From Pseudonocardia sp. MH-G8 (GTDB lineage: Bacteria > Actinomycetota > Actinomycetes > Mycobacteriales > Pseudonocardiaceae): a stretch of DNA of 64,000 nucleotides. Positions within the stretch are counted from its first letter, which is position 1; every line of letters begins with the position of its first letter. The stretch is from contig NZ_NKYF01000017.1 in assembly GCF_002262885.1 (NCBI RefSeq), positions 118,052 to 182,051 of the forward strand, read 5' to 3'. Made by a program: the position numbers and the translations under genes. Shown in pieces: positions 1 through 10,634 of the stretch. Below the pieces are notes generated by a model. It searched no databases, had not been told where the DNA came from, and worked only from the letters and a program-made list of their open reading frames with translations.

Positions 1-17
1 ACCGGCAGGATGCCGGC

Positions 18-1085
18 GTGTTCGTGCCAGGACTCCAGCTCTCCCGCGCCTTCTACGCCGAGGCCGTCCGGCCGCTGCTCGACGGCGTACCGCACTCGGC
101 CGCGCGCATCGGCAGCGGCTCCGAGGTGCTCGGCTACGACACCCCGCGCTCGACCGACCACGAGTGGGGCCCCCGGCTGACGCTGCTCCTCTCCCCCGCC
201 GACTCCGGGCGCACCACCGAGCTGGACCGACGGCTCGCCGAGCGCCTCCCCCGCTCGTTCGCCGGCTGGTCGACGCACTTCGAGACCGTCGAGGGCGACC
301 ACATCGGCCGGATGGCCCCGACCGACGGGCCCGTCCGGCACCGGGTCGGCATCTCGACCCTCGACGCGTGGCTCCCCCACCACCTGGGCCTCGATCCGCG
401 CGCCGGGCTCAGCGCGCTCGACTGGCTCGCCGTCCCGACCCAGGCGCTCGCCGAGGTCACCGGCGGGGCCGTCTTCCACGACGGCCTCGGAGAGCTCGAG
501 CCGCTGCGGGAGTCGCTGCGCTGGTACCCGCCCGACGTCTGGCGCTACGTACTCGCCTGCCAGTGGCAGCGGATCTCGCAGGAGGAGGCCTTCGTCGGCC
601 GCTGCGGCGAGGTGGGCGACGAGCTCGGCTCCGCCGTCGTGGCGGCCCGGCTCGTGCGCGACCTCATGCGCCTGGCCCTGCTGCTGCACCGCCGCTACCC
701 GCCGTACGGCAAGTGGCTGGGCAGCGCGTTCGCCGGCCTGCCCGTGGCCGGCGCCCTCGACCCCGTCCTGCGCGCCGCGCTGGCCGCGACGGACTGGCGG
801 GAACGCGAGCAGCACCTCGCCACCGCCTACGAGGCGCTGGCCGCCGAACAGAACGGCACCGGGCTCGCCGAGCCGCTCGACCCCAGTACCCGCCCCTACT
901 TCGGCAGGCCGTTCCGGGTGCTGATGGCCGCCCGCTTCGCGGACGCCCTCCTCGCGACGCTCACGGACCCGGCCCTGACCCCCCTCCCCCGCGTCGGCGC
1001 GATCGACCAGCACACCGACAACACGGACCTGCTGACCGACCCCCACCGCCGCCGGGCGGTCACGCGGGCAGCCCACGCCGACTGA
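18..1085 (+). CDS. DUF4037 domain-containing protein
   Basis: A 355-residue protein that matches the actinobacterial DUF4037 family from its first residues (FVPGLQLSRAFYAEAVRPLL, then GSGSEVLGYDTPRSTDHEWG). The early G-S-x-x-x-G and D-H-x-W-G pattern resembles a nucleotidyltransferase-type fold, but the family has no settled biochemical role and I assign none. GTG at 18 is the first start in frame and fits the usual N-terminus of the family. The frame stays open to the window edge, so a slightly earlier start outside the window cannot be excluded. It runs convergently toward gcvP, with a strong hairpin between them. Family assignment is confident; function is unknown. Confidence 0.82.
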   Translation: MFVPGLQLSRAFYAEAVRPLLDGVPHSAARIGSGSEVLGYDTPRSTDHEWGPRLTLLLSPADSGRTTELDRRLAERLPRSFAGWSTHFETVEGDHIGRMAPTDGPVRHRVGISTLDAWLPHHLGLDPRAGLSALDWLAVPTQALAEVTGGAVFHDGLGELEPLRESLRWYPPDVWRYVLACQWQRISQEEAFVGRCGEVGDELGSAVVAARLVRDLMRLALLLHRRYPPYGKWLGSAFAGLPVAGALDPVLRAALAATDWREREQHLATAYEALAAEQNGTGLAEPLDPSTRPYFGRPFRVLMAARFADALLATLTDPALTPLPRVGAIDQHTDNTDLLTDPHRRRAVTRAAHAD

Positions 1086-1220
1086 GCAGCCCTTCGGCGC
1101 CGCTGCGTCGTCCCCGTGGCGGGAGTTCGGTGTCCACGAATCGTTGGCGTTTTGGAGGCGTCAATGTTTCGTTGACATCTGAAGGACGCTGTATCTGCCG
1201 GGCACCTCGTGTCTCTTACT

Positions 1221-1259
1221 CGTGGACGGGCGGGCCGGAGGGGGACCCGCCCGTCCACG
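1221..1259. terminator. Hairpin between convergent DUF4037 and gcvP genes
   Basis: A perfect 14-bp inverted repeat (CGTGGACGGGCGGG, 11-nt loop, complementary arm) ends 9 bp from the gcvP stop. There is no T-run on either side. The position between convergent stops makes a bidirectional intrinsic terminator the likely role. The rest of the 183-bp gap holds a slightly AT-richer patch (about 1140-1200) with no recognisable gene. Confidence 0.7.
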
Positions 1260-1268
1260 TGGGGTGCG

Positions 1269-4157
<2,889 letters not shown>

Positions 4158-4204
4158 GGGATCCTCCGGCAGAGCGGGCGGGTCGGGCAGGGTGGAACCG
4201 CCCT

Positions 4205-4398
4205 CCCCCTCTGTCCCCGCCCGGCGACCGGGCGCCTGAGAGATTCACCCTGTTGCCAGGGCTTTCCCCGTCGGCGGACGGGCTCACCCGTCGCTTTCCA
4301 GAGGCGTCTCGCCCGCGCGGTCCTGGGTGCCTGAGAGGTTCCGGGGAGGAGTTGCTCCTTCGGCGACCGGGCGGGTCCGGTTCTCTCCCGCGCGGGTT
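4205..4398 (-). promoter_or_regulatory. Tandem glycine riboswitch in the gcvP leader
   Basis: Read on the minus strand, two consecutive glycine-aptamer signatures are visible. The first (about 4398-4321) opens with GCGGGAGAG, contains CCGAAGGAGCAA and closes with CCTCTCAGGCACC. The second (about 4320-4212) has the GCGAGACGCCTCTGGAAAG region and closes with AATCTCTCAGGCGCC. This is the two-aptamer arrangement that precedes gcv genes in many bacteria. A TANNNT box (TAGCAT, minus strand, 4420-4415) just upstream is a candidate -10. The following gene encodes the glycine-consuming P-protein, so an ON switch is expected from family knowledge. Exact edges are approximate. Confidence 0.92.
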
Positions 4399-4424
4399 CG
4401 GCGACTACCCGCCGATGCTACCGC

Positions 4425-5003
4425 TCAGCTGATGGCCCGCCGGGCCCGGCGGCGCGACAGCTCGTCCTCGGGCGAGTCGTCGACGGTGCCACCGTCGGCG
4501 CGCTCCACCGGGAAGTCCTTGATCGAGCCGCTGATCTCCTTCATCGCCCCACCGACAGCGATGCCGAACACGCCCTGGCCGCCGCGCAGCAGGTCGACGA
4601 CCTCCTCCGGCGATGCGCACTCGTACACGGTGGTGCCGTCGCTGAACAAGGTGATCCCTGCCAGGTCGCGGATGCCGCGACGACGCAGGTGCTCGACGGC
4701 GACGCGGATGTTCTGCAACGACACCCCGGCGTCCAGGAGCCGCTTCACGACCTTCAGGACGAGCACGTCCTTGAAGGAGTAGAGCCGCTGCGACCCCGAC
4801 CCCGCGGCACCGCGGATCGACGGGACGACGAGCCCGGTGCGCGCCCAGTAGTCGAGCTGGCGGTACGTGATGCCGACGACCTGGCAGGCGGTGGGCCCCC
4901 GGAACCCTGCGAGCTGGTCGGGAAGGCCGTCGAGGCCACTCCCCAGCAACGGGTCGGGAAAGAGCTCGCCCTGCTCGGGCTCGCCGGACGGCGGCTGCTC
5001 CAC
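4425..5003 (-). CDS. resR: MerR-family transcription factor, ResR/McdR (Rv1830) type
   Basis: A 192-residue MerR-type winged-helix regulator. The DNA-binding part carries GPTACQVVGITYRQLDYWAR and QRLYSFKDVLVLKVVKRLLD. The C-terminal part (ITLFSDGTTVYECAS, EEVVDLLRGGQGVFGIAV) is characteristic of M. tuberculosis Rv1830, a regulator linked to cell-division genes and antibiotic resilience. I chose GTG 5003 because AAGGAG sits five bases upstream and the protein then begins VEQPPSGEPEQGELFP, the usual family N-terminus; a longer frame runs to 5126 without support. It lies between the DUF151 gene and gcvP as in mycobacteria. The second MerR gene that mycobacteria keep here (Rv1828) is absent. Confidence 0.9.
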   Translation of the reverse strand: MEQPPSGEPEQGELFPDPLLGSGLDGLPDQLAGFRGPTACQVVGITYRQLDYWARTGLVVPSIRGAAGSGSQRLYSFKDVLVLKVVKRLLDAGVSLQNIRVAVEHLRRRGIRDLAGITLFSDGTTVYECASPEEVVDLLRGGQGVFGIAVGGAMKEISGSIKDFPVERADGGTVDDSPEDELSRRRARRAIS

Positions 5004-5129
5004 CGAACTCCTTCCGCCGGAGCCCGGCTCCGACGACCGGAAGGGCTGCCGGAGCCGACGGGCTTGAGGATCCGACGATATGGCTGTGCGGGGTGGGGCG
5101 TCAACGCGGCGCGCCGCCGGGCACACGAC

Positions 5130-5603
5130 CTAGGGCTGGGCGCCGCGGAAGTCCTCCGGGGAGATCGAGTCGAGGAACTCGCGGAACTTCTCGACCTCGT
5201 CCTCCTGCTCGTCCGGGATGATCAACCCGGCCTCCGTCAGGACGCTCTCCTCAGCGTGGATCGGTACGCCGATCCGCAGCGCGAGCGCCACGGAGTCACT
5301 CGGCCGCGCCGACACGGTGACACCGCCGTCGAACACCAGCTCCGCGTAGAACGTGCCCTCTTGCAGGTCGGTGATGCGCACCTGCTCGAGGCGACGCCCC
5401 AGCGCGTTGATCACGTCCTTGAGCAGGTCGTGTGTGAGCGGGCGGGCGGGCTTGACCCCCTGCTGCTCAAGGGCGATGGCGGTGGCTTCGACCGATCCGA
5501 TCCAGATCGGCAGGTAGCGTTCGCCGCCGGTCTCCCGCAACAAGAGGATCGGCTGGTTCGCGGGGAGTTCGACCCGCACTCCCACGACTCGCATTTCGCT
5601 CAT
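5130..5603 (-). CDS. Bifunctional nuclease domain (DUF151) protein
   Basis: A 158-residue DUF151/BFN protein (MSEMRVVGVRVELPANQPIL, LPIWIGSVEATAIALEQQG, RPLTHDLLKDVI). Family members have been assigned nuclease activity in plants, while the bacterial role is poorly defined. The C-terminus is acidic and matches the mycobacterial neighbour gene Rv1829. ATG 5603 has GAGGAGG nine bases upstream; GTG 5609 is possible but too close to that site. It belongs to the garA-DUF151-resR run on the minus strand, with 127 bp to the resR start, suggesting co-transcription. Confidence 0.9.
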   Translation of the reverse strand: MSEMRVVGVRVELPANQPILLLRETGGERYLPIWIGSVEATAIALEQQGVKPARPLTHDLLKDVINALGRRLEQVRITDLQEGTFYAELVFDGGVTVSARPSDSVALALRIGVPIHAEESVLTEAGLIIPDEQEDEVEKFREFLDSISPEDFRGAQP

Positions 5604-5699
5604 CGCCACGCTCCTCCTCGCGGTCCTGCACTTCCCGACGCTACACGGCGTGCCCGGCCCGCGCCCGCCTCCGGACGGGCGTCGGCGGGTCGCCGTGCG

Positions 5700-6158
5700 T
5701 CAGCCTCCGGCGCCCGGTTCGCGCGGTCCGGTGAGGAAGACCAGCCGGAACTTTCCGATCTGCACCTCGTCGCCGTTGGCGAGCACGGCGGTGTCCACCG
5801 GCTCCCGGTTCACGTAGGTGCCGTTGAGGCTGCCGACGTCGACGACGACGAACTCGCCCGCGTCGCTGCGGAACTCCGCATGACGGCGCGAGACGGTGAC
5901 GTCGTCGAGGAAGATGTCGCTGTCCGGGTGTCGTCCCGCGCTCGTGGACGCGCGGTCCAGGAGGAAGCGCGACCCCGCATTGGGCCCGCGCTTCACGATC
6001 AGCAGCGCTGCGCCTGCGGGCAGCGAGTCGACACCGGAGACCGGCTGGTCCTGGGCGGGCGGCTCGGACTCGGAGAGGAAGTCCGCGCGGAAGACCGAGG
6101 TGGTCTCCGGGGAGCGCTCGCGCTCCGGGGGCACGCCGGGCCCGTCGTTCGTGGTCAC
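5700..6158 (-). CDS. garA: FHA-domain metabolic switch protein GarA
   Basis: A 152-residue forkhead-associated protein. In mycobacteria GarA binds and inhibits 2-oxoglutarate dehydrogenase and glutamate dehydrogenase until it is phosphorylated by PknB or PknG. The regulatory motif ETTSVFRADF is intact near residues 18-27, with both phosphorylatable threonines. The FHA core shows AGRHPDSDIFLDD, SRRHAEF and GSLNGTYVNR, the phosphothreonine-binding loop residues. The GTG start at 6158 follows an AGGAGGAG site. It lies between gcvH and DUF151, the mycobacterial order. Strong assignment; the enzymes controlled here are inferred from the family. Confidence 0.95.
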   Translation of the reverse strand: MTTNDGPGVPPERERSPETTSVFRADFLSESEPPAQDQPVSGVDSLPAGAALLIVKRGPNAGSRFLLDRASTSAGRHPDSDIFLDDVTVSRRHAEFRSDAGEFVVVDVGSLNGTYVNREPVDTAVLANGDEVQIGKFRLVFLTGPREPGAGG

Positions 6159-6306
6159 CTCGGGGTCTCCTCCTGGTGGCTGGTGTGGTGCCTGTGGAAC
6201 GCCGCCGACGCGGGTGGTGCGTGGCGACGTCTGGTGGCGGCGTGGGTCGCGGGAGCTCGTGCGATCCCGCCAACCTACCGCGCACCGGTGGTGGTGGAAG
6301 GGCCGG

Positions 6307-6690
6307 TCAGGTCCCGACCAGTTCGCGGTACGCCGCTGCGTCGAGCAGATCGTCCGGAACGCCCGATCCGTCGGGGAGCTGCACGTCGAGCATCCAGCCC
6401 CCTTCGTAGGGTCCGGAGTTCACCAGCTCCGGGTTGGCCTCCAGCGCGTCGTTGACGGCCGCGACGGTGCCGGTGACGGGCATGTAGATGTCCGAGACCG
6501 ACTTCGTGGACTCGACCTCGCCCACCGCCGCGCCCGCGGCGACCTCGTCGCCGACGGCGGGGAGCTGGACGAAGACGACATCGCCGAGCTGGGACTGGGC
6601 GTGGTCGGTGATGCCGATCCGGACCACCCCGCCCCCCAGGTCGCGCACCCACTCGTGGGCATCGGTGTAGCGGAGGTCCTCGGGGATCAC
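6307..6690 (-). CDS. gcvH: Glycine cleavage system H protein
   Basis: Lipoyl carrier that shuttles the aminomethyl group between P-, T- and L-proteins. At 127 residues it has the normal length. It shows the canonical IPEDLRYTDAHEWV start and the lipoylation motif VESTKSVSD, with the modified lysine at residue 63. The GTG start at 6690 has no Shine-Dalgarno sequence but lies six bases after a TAGTCT box (minus strand, 6702-6697), so it is probably translated from a leaderless transcript. The box overlaps the stop codon of the upstream pgsA-like gene. garA follows after 148 bp that hold nothing recognisable. Confidence 0.97.
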   Translation of the reverse strand: MIPEDLRYTDAHEWVRDLGGGVVRIGITDHAQSQLGDVVFVQLPAVGDEVAAGAAVGEVESTKSVSDIYMPVTGTVAAVNDALEANPELVNSGPYEGGWMLDVQLPDGSGVPDDLLDAAAYRELVGT

Positions 6691-6696
6691 GGGCGA

Positions 6697-6702
6697 AGAC
6701 TA
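6697..6702 (-). promoter_or_regulatory. Leaderless -10 box for gcvH
   Basis: TAGTCT on the minus strand, ending six bases before the gcvH GTG. This is the usual actinobacterial geometry for a transcript that begins at the start codon. No convincing -35 element is visible. Confidence 0.5.
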
Positions 6703-7341
6703 TCCCCCGCCCCGCACGCCGCCCCCGACACCCGCCGCATGCGCCGGTGCGCGCATCGCGCGGACGAACTGGGCCAGGTAGAGCAGGCCGCTGTAGAGGT
6801 AGAGGGCCGTGCCCCACACGGCGAAGCCGTACGCGAACGGCCGGGCGAGGTCGGCGAACCAGCCCTGCGCCTGCGCGGCCAGCAGCAGGGGGAACGCGTA
6901 GAGCAGCAGGAAGGTGGCCCCCTTCCCGAGGTAGACGACCTCGTACGGGCCGTACCCGCGGGCGCGCAGGACCGGCAGGGTGGCGCCGAGCACCAGGTCG
7001 CGGGCCACCAGCGCGATGACCGCCCACCACGGCACGACCTCCCGCACACCCAACGCCACCAGCGCCGCGAGGATGTAGAGCCGGTCCACCGCCGGGTCGA
7101 GGAAGGCGCCGAGCTTGCTGTACTGGCCCAGCAGCCGGGCGAGCTTGCCGTCGAGCCAGTCCGTGATGCCGCCGACGGCGAGCACGACGATCGCCCAGAA
7201 ATCCGCCCCCCACGCGCTGCCGCCGGGCGCCAGCAGCAGGTACAGGAACAGCGGCACCCCGGCGAGGCGCACCAGGCTGAGCAGGTTGGGGATCGTGAGC
7301 ACGCGGTCGGTCACCGGGCTGCTCGGCAACGGGTCGACCAC
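6700..7341 (-). CDS. CDP-alcohol phosphatidyltransferase (PgsA2-like)
   Basis: An integral membrane enzyme of about 213 residues that would transfer a phosphatidyl group from CDP-diacylglycerol to an alcohol. The signature D-G-x2-A-R-x8-G-x3-D-x3-D is present as DGKLARLLGQYSKLGAFLDPAVD. Several hydrophobic segments follow. The N-terminus (TDRVLTIPNLLSLVRLAGVPLF) and its place upstream of gcvH match M. tuberculosis Rv1822. GTG 7341 is preferred, with GGATAGG nine bases upstream; GTG 7347 and GTG 7314 are alternatives. The alcohol acceptor cannot be read from sequence. It is transcribed divergently from the OsmC gene, with a 57-bp gap. Confidence 0.85.
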   Translation of the reverse strand: MVDPLPSSPVTDRVLTIPNLLSLVRLAGVPLFLYLLLAPGGSAWGADFWAIVVLAVGGITDWLDGKLARLLGQYSKLGAFLDPAVDRLYILAALVALGVREVVPWWAVIALVARDLVLGATLPVLRARGYGPYEVVYLGKGATFLLLYAFPLLLAAQAQGWFADLARPFAYGFAVWGTALYLYSGLLYLAQFVRAMRAPAHAAGVGGGVRGGG

Positions 7342-7398
7342 GGCCACGAGCCTATCCGGGTCGACGGGCCGTCGCGCCGTGCGGCGCCGGCAGGCACG

Positions 7399-7992
7399 AT
7401 GCAGGCCATGGAGAAGCACGGTGTGGACGAGAGCGGCGTGGCCGAGAGCGGCGTGACCGAGAAGCGCGACGCGACGAACGGCCCGGAAACGCTGAAGGAG
7501 CGGCAGGCACCCCTGAAGGCGCGCTACCGCGAGGACCCGCAGGCCGCCGTCGTCACGCTCACCGCGGAGGGTGAGCTCGACGGCAACGGCGTCGCCTGCC
7601 GGGTGCGCACGGCCACCGCGCTGGCCGAGGCGGGCCTGCACCCGGCCACCGGCGGCGACGGCACCCAGCTGTGCTCGGGCGACATGCTGCTGGAGGCGCT
7701 CGTGGCCTGCGCCGGTGTCACGCTGCGCGCGGTCGCCACGTCGCTGGGTCTCTCGGTCGCGGGCAGCGTGCACGCGGAGGGCGACCTGGACTTCCGGGGC
7801 ACCCTCGGCGTCGACAAGCAGGCCCCCGTCGGGTTCCGCGACATCCGCCTCACCTTCGACCTGGACACCACCGCGAGCACGGAGGAGATCGCCACGCTGG
7901 TGAAGCTCACCGAGCGCTACTGCGTGGTGCTGCAGACCCTCGTCTCCTCCCCCACCACCTCCGTGGCGGTCCGGGGGACGGAGGCCGCGTGA
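7399..7992 (+). CDS. OsmC-family protein
   Basis: A 197-residue OsmC/Ohr-type thiol protein; the family reduces organic hydroperoxides. The two conserved cysteines are visible in EALVACAGVTLR and TERYCVVLQTLV, and the family features GDGTQLCSGDMLLEAL and FRDIRLTFDLD are present. An N-terminal stretch of about 30 residues contains the repeat GVDESGVAESGVTE and looks disordered; it lies outside the family domain. ATG 7399 is chosen, with ATG 7408 also possible. Its stop overlaps the GTG of the next gene (GTGA), so the two are translationally coupled. Family is clear; physiological substrate unknown. Confidence 0.88.
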   Translation: MQAMEKHGVDESGVAESGVTEKRDATNGPETLKERQAPLKARYREDPQAAVVTLTAEGELDGNGVACRVRTATALAEAGLHPATGGDGTQLCSGDMLLEALVACAGVTLRAVATSLGLSVAGSVHAEGDLDFRGTLGVDKQAPVGFRDIRLTFDLDTTASTEEIATLVKLTERYCVVLQTLVSSPTTSVAVRGTEAA

Positions 7993-9575
7993 ACGGCGCC
8001 CAGGCGCTGCTGCGCTCGCTCCTGGCGAGCGGGGTCGACACCTGCTTCGCCAACCCCGGCACGTCGGAGATGCACTTCGTGGCCGCGCTGGACGGGGTGC
8101 CGCAGATGCGCGCGGTGCTCACGCTGTTCGAGGGCGTGGCCACCGGAGCGGCCGACGGCTACGCCCGGATGGCCGAACGGCCCGCCGCCACCCTGCTGCA
8201 CCTGGGCCCCGGGCTCGGCAACGGGTTGGCCAACCTGCACAACGCCCGCCGCGCCGGCACCCCCGTCGTCAACGTCGTCGGCGACCACGCCACCACGCAC
8301 GCGAAGTACGACGCGCCGCTGCAGTCCGACATCGCCGCGATCGCGGGCGCCGTGTCGGGCTGGGTGCGCCACGGCGCGCTCACCGCCGAGATCGGCGCCG
8401 ACGCGGCCGCCGCGGTGGCGGCCGCCCGGGCGGGCCAGGTGGCCACGCTGGTCCTGCCGGCCGACGTCAGCTGGAACGACGGCGGCGAGCCGGTCACCGA
8501 GCCGCTGCCGGTGGCGGCGCGCACCCCGGTGGCGCCGGACGCGCTGCGGGCCGCGGCCGACGCCCTGAGCTCCGGCGAGCCGTGCGTCCTGCTCGTCGGG
8601 GGCGATGCCACCCGAGCCGCAGGTCTCGCCGCGGCCGACCGGATCGCGGCCGCCACCGGGGCCCGGGTGCTCGCCGAGACCTTTCCCACCCGGCTCGAGC
8701 GGGGCGCCGGGGTCGCGCGGGTCGACCGGCTGCCCTATGCGGTCGACGCGGCCGTTGCGCAGCTCGCGGGGTCACGCCACCTGGTGCTGGCCGGCGCCCG
8801 CTCGCCGGTGTCGTTCTTCGCCTACCCGGGCAAGCCGTCCGACCTCGTCCCGCCGGGGTGCGACGTGCACCCGCTCGCGGGGCGCGAGGGCCCCCTGACC
8901 GACGGCACCGCGACGGCCGCGCTCGAGGAGCTCGCCGACCTCCTCGCGCCCGGCACCGCGCCGCGCCTGGCGCCTGCGTCGCGTCCCGAGCTGCCCACCG
9001 GGCCGCTCACCGTGTCCACCGCGGCCGCGGTGGTGGGGGCGCTGCTGCCCGAGGGTGCCGTCGTCGTGGACGAGTCGGTGACCTCCGGGCTCGGCCTGCC
9101 CGCCACCACCGCGGGCGCGCCGCGCCACGACTGGCTCACCCTCACCGGCGGCTCCATCGGCTACGGGCTGCCCACCGCCACGGGCGCGGCCGTGGCCTGC
9201 CCGGACCGGCCGGTGTGGTGCCTGCAGGCCGACGGCAGCGCGATGTACACGATCTCGGCGCTGTGGACCCACGCCCGGGAGGGGCTGGACATCACCACGA
9301 TCATCTACCACAACAGCGCCTACGCGATCCTGCGCACGGAGCTGATGCAAGTGGGCGCACCGCAGGTGGGGGCGGCCGACACCGGCGGCTCCCGCGCGCG
9401 GGCGCTGCTCGACCTCGGTGGTCCGGAACTCGACTTCGTCGCGCTCGCCCGCGGCATGGGCGTCCCCGGCGTACGCGCCACCACCGCCGAGGAACTGGCC
9501 GACGCCCTGCGCCGGGCCACCGCCGAGCCCGGCCCCCACCTCGTGGAGGCGATGGTGCCGGCGCTGGTCCCCTGA
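7989..9575 (+). CDS. Acetolactate synthase-like thiamine-diphosphate enzyme
   Basis: A 528-residue TPP-dependent enzyme of the acetolactate synthase/benzoylformate decarboxylase superfamily. The N-terminal pyrimidine-binding domain has CFANPGTSEMHFV and the catalytic-glutamate region FEGVATGAADGYARM. The C-terminal pyrophosphate domain has the TPP motif as QADGSAMYT ... YHNSAYAI (ADGS instead of the usual GDGS). No FAD-domain hallmark is evident, so a catabolic decarboxylase or lyase is more likely than a biosynthetic acetolactate synthase. The GTG start overlaps the OsmC stop. Substrate unknown; the pairing with OsmC hints at one transcription unit but not at a pathway. Confidence 0.82.
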   Translation: MNGAQALLRSLLASGVDTCFANPGTSEMHFVAALDGVPQMRAVLTLFEGVATGAADGYARMAERPAATLLHLGPGLGNGLANLHNARRAGTPVVNVVGDHATTHAKYDAPLQSDIAAIAGAVSGWVRHGALTAEIGADAAAAVAAARAGQVATLVLPADVSWNDGGEPVTEPLPVAARTPVAPDALRAAADALSSGEPCVLLVGGDATRAAGLAAADRIAAATGARVLAETFPTRLERGAGVARVDRLPYAVDAAVAQLAGSRHLVLAGARSPVSFFAYPGKPSDLVPPGCDVHPLAGREGPLTDGTATAALEELADLLAPGTAPRLAPASRPELPTGPLTVSTAAAVVGALLPEGAVVVDESVTSGLGLPATTAGAPRHDWLTLTGGSIGYGLPTATGAAVACPDRPVWCLQADGSAMYTISALWTHAREGLDITTIIYHNSAYAILRTELMQVGAPQVGAADTGGSRARALLDLGGPELDFVALARGMGVPGVRATTAEELADALRRATAEPGPHLVEAMVPALVP

Positions 9576-9722
9576 GCGGAGCCGGCCGTTCACCGTCGTC
9601 GCCCGACCGGGTGAGTCGCGGCTCGGTTGGACGACGTAGAGTGTCGTGGGCGTGACGCTGCGTCCTGCGTGGGACACTGCGGCCCTGCTGCATGACCCCC
9701 TGCCGCCACCCCGGGATGCGTG

Positions 9723-10634
9723 ATGACGACAACGGTCGAGGACTACCGGTCCATCGGCCACGCCCTCGCAGTCCCGATCAGCGACGAGCAGCTGTGGGAG
9801 GTCACCGCCGGCTTCCTCGCCGCGGGCCTCGACCTCGGTGAACGGGTCGTCTACTTCGACGACGGCACACTGGCGCAGGTGCTCGAACGGATGACCGACG
9901 ACGGCGTCCCGGTCGCCACGCCCATGCGCGAGGGCCGGTTCACCGTCGTCCCCGCCGAGACCACCCGCGCTGCTCTGAACAGCCCGCTCAGCGAGCTCGG
10001 CGATTCCGTGCGCACCGTGATCGACGACGCCCTCGCGGACGGCTACCCGGGTGTGCGCTTCTGCGGGCAGCTCCAGGCAGGCCTGCAGCGCACCGCCGAG
10101 GGCTCGATGGTCGAGTGGGACCGCGTCGTCGACGAGCAGGTGCGGGACCGGCCGGCCCGCGTGCTGTGCCTCTACGATCGCGTCCGCTTCCCCGACGAGT
10201 TCGTCGACGCGATGCGCGCGGCGCACACCACCGAGGTGCTGGCCCCGGCCGTCTACGACGACGGGCTGCTGCGCATCACCGCCACGGGCATCGGCTCCGC
10301 CCGGGTGGCGGGAGAGGTCGACCACAGCAACCGCCCGCGCATCCGCAAGCTGCTGGAGAACGCGCTGGACACCGCGCTGCGCGCACCGGACGCGCCCGAC
10401 GACATCGCGCTCGACCTGTCGTCGCTGCGGTTCCTCGACGTCGCGGGCGCCGTCGGGCTGGTCCACGCCGCCGAGGAGTTCCCCAGCGCCCACCGGCTCG
10501 TGCTCACCGGCGCGCGCCCGCGCGTGCAACGCGTGCTCGACCGGTGCGGCGCGCCGTTCGCCAGCCAGCTCGTCGTCCGGCCGCACCCCGGCACGCCCGG
10601 CGCCCCCGCCGACGGACCGGGCGACCCGCCGTGA
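9723..10634 (+). CDS. MEDS-STAS sensory protein (anti-sigma-factor antagonist type)
   Basis: 303 residues in two parts. Residues 1 to about 165 form a MEDS/DcmR-like sensory domain (GERVVYFDDGTLAQVLERM, the R-A-A-L-N segment, CLYDRVRFPDEF). Residues about 180-285 form a STAS domain (VAGEVDHSNRP, IALDLSSLRFLDVAGA). The STAS serine usually phosphorylated by anti-sigma kinases would fall at LRFLDVAG, where Asp-Val replaces Asp-Ser, so classical phospho-switching is doubtful. Start ATG 9723; the preceding GTG 9720 is an alternative. The stop overlaps the start of the next gene, which shares the MEDS domain. Confidence 0.82.
   Translation: MTTTVEDYRSIGHALAVPISDEQLWEVTAGFLAAGLDLGERVVYFDDGTLAQVLERMTDDGVPVATPMREGRFTVVPAETTRAALNSPLSELGDSVRTVIDDALADGYPGVRFCGQLQAGLQRTAEGSMVEWDRVVDEQVRDRPARVLCLYDRVRFPDEFVDAMRAAHTTEVLAPAVYDDGLLRITATGIGSARVAGEVDHSNRPRIRKLLENALDTALRAPDAPDDIALDLSSLRFLDVAGAVGLVHAAEEFPSAHRLVLTGARPRVQRVLDRCGAPFASQLVVRPHPGTPGAPADGPGDPP

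Noticed and set aside
1172..1259. TTGACA followed by a hairpin, suggesting a small RNA
   Set aside because: No -10 at a suitable distance (only about 12-14 bp to TATCT-like sequence); the hairpin is explained as a terminator for the convergent genes.
7989..9575. Biosynthetic acetolactate synthase (ilvB)
   Set aside because: No ilvN or ilvC nearby, and the FAD-binding features of biosynthetic enzymes are not evident.
9624..9642. TTGGAC and TAGAGT as a promoter for the MEDS-STAS gene
   Set aside because: The two boxes are separated by only a few bases, so they cannot act as a -35/-10 pair; TAGAGT alone is weak evidence.
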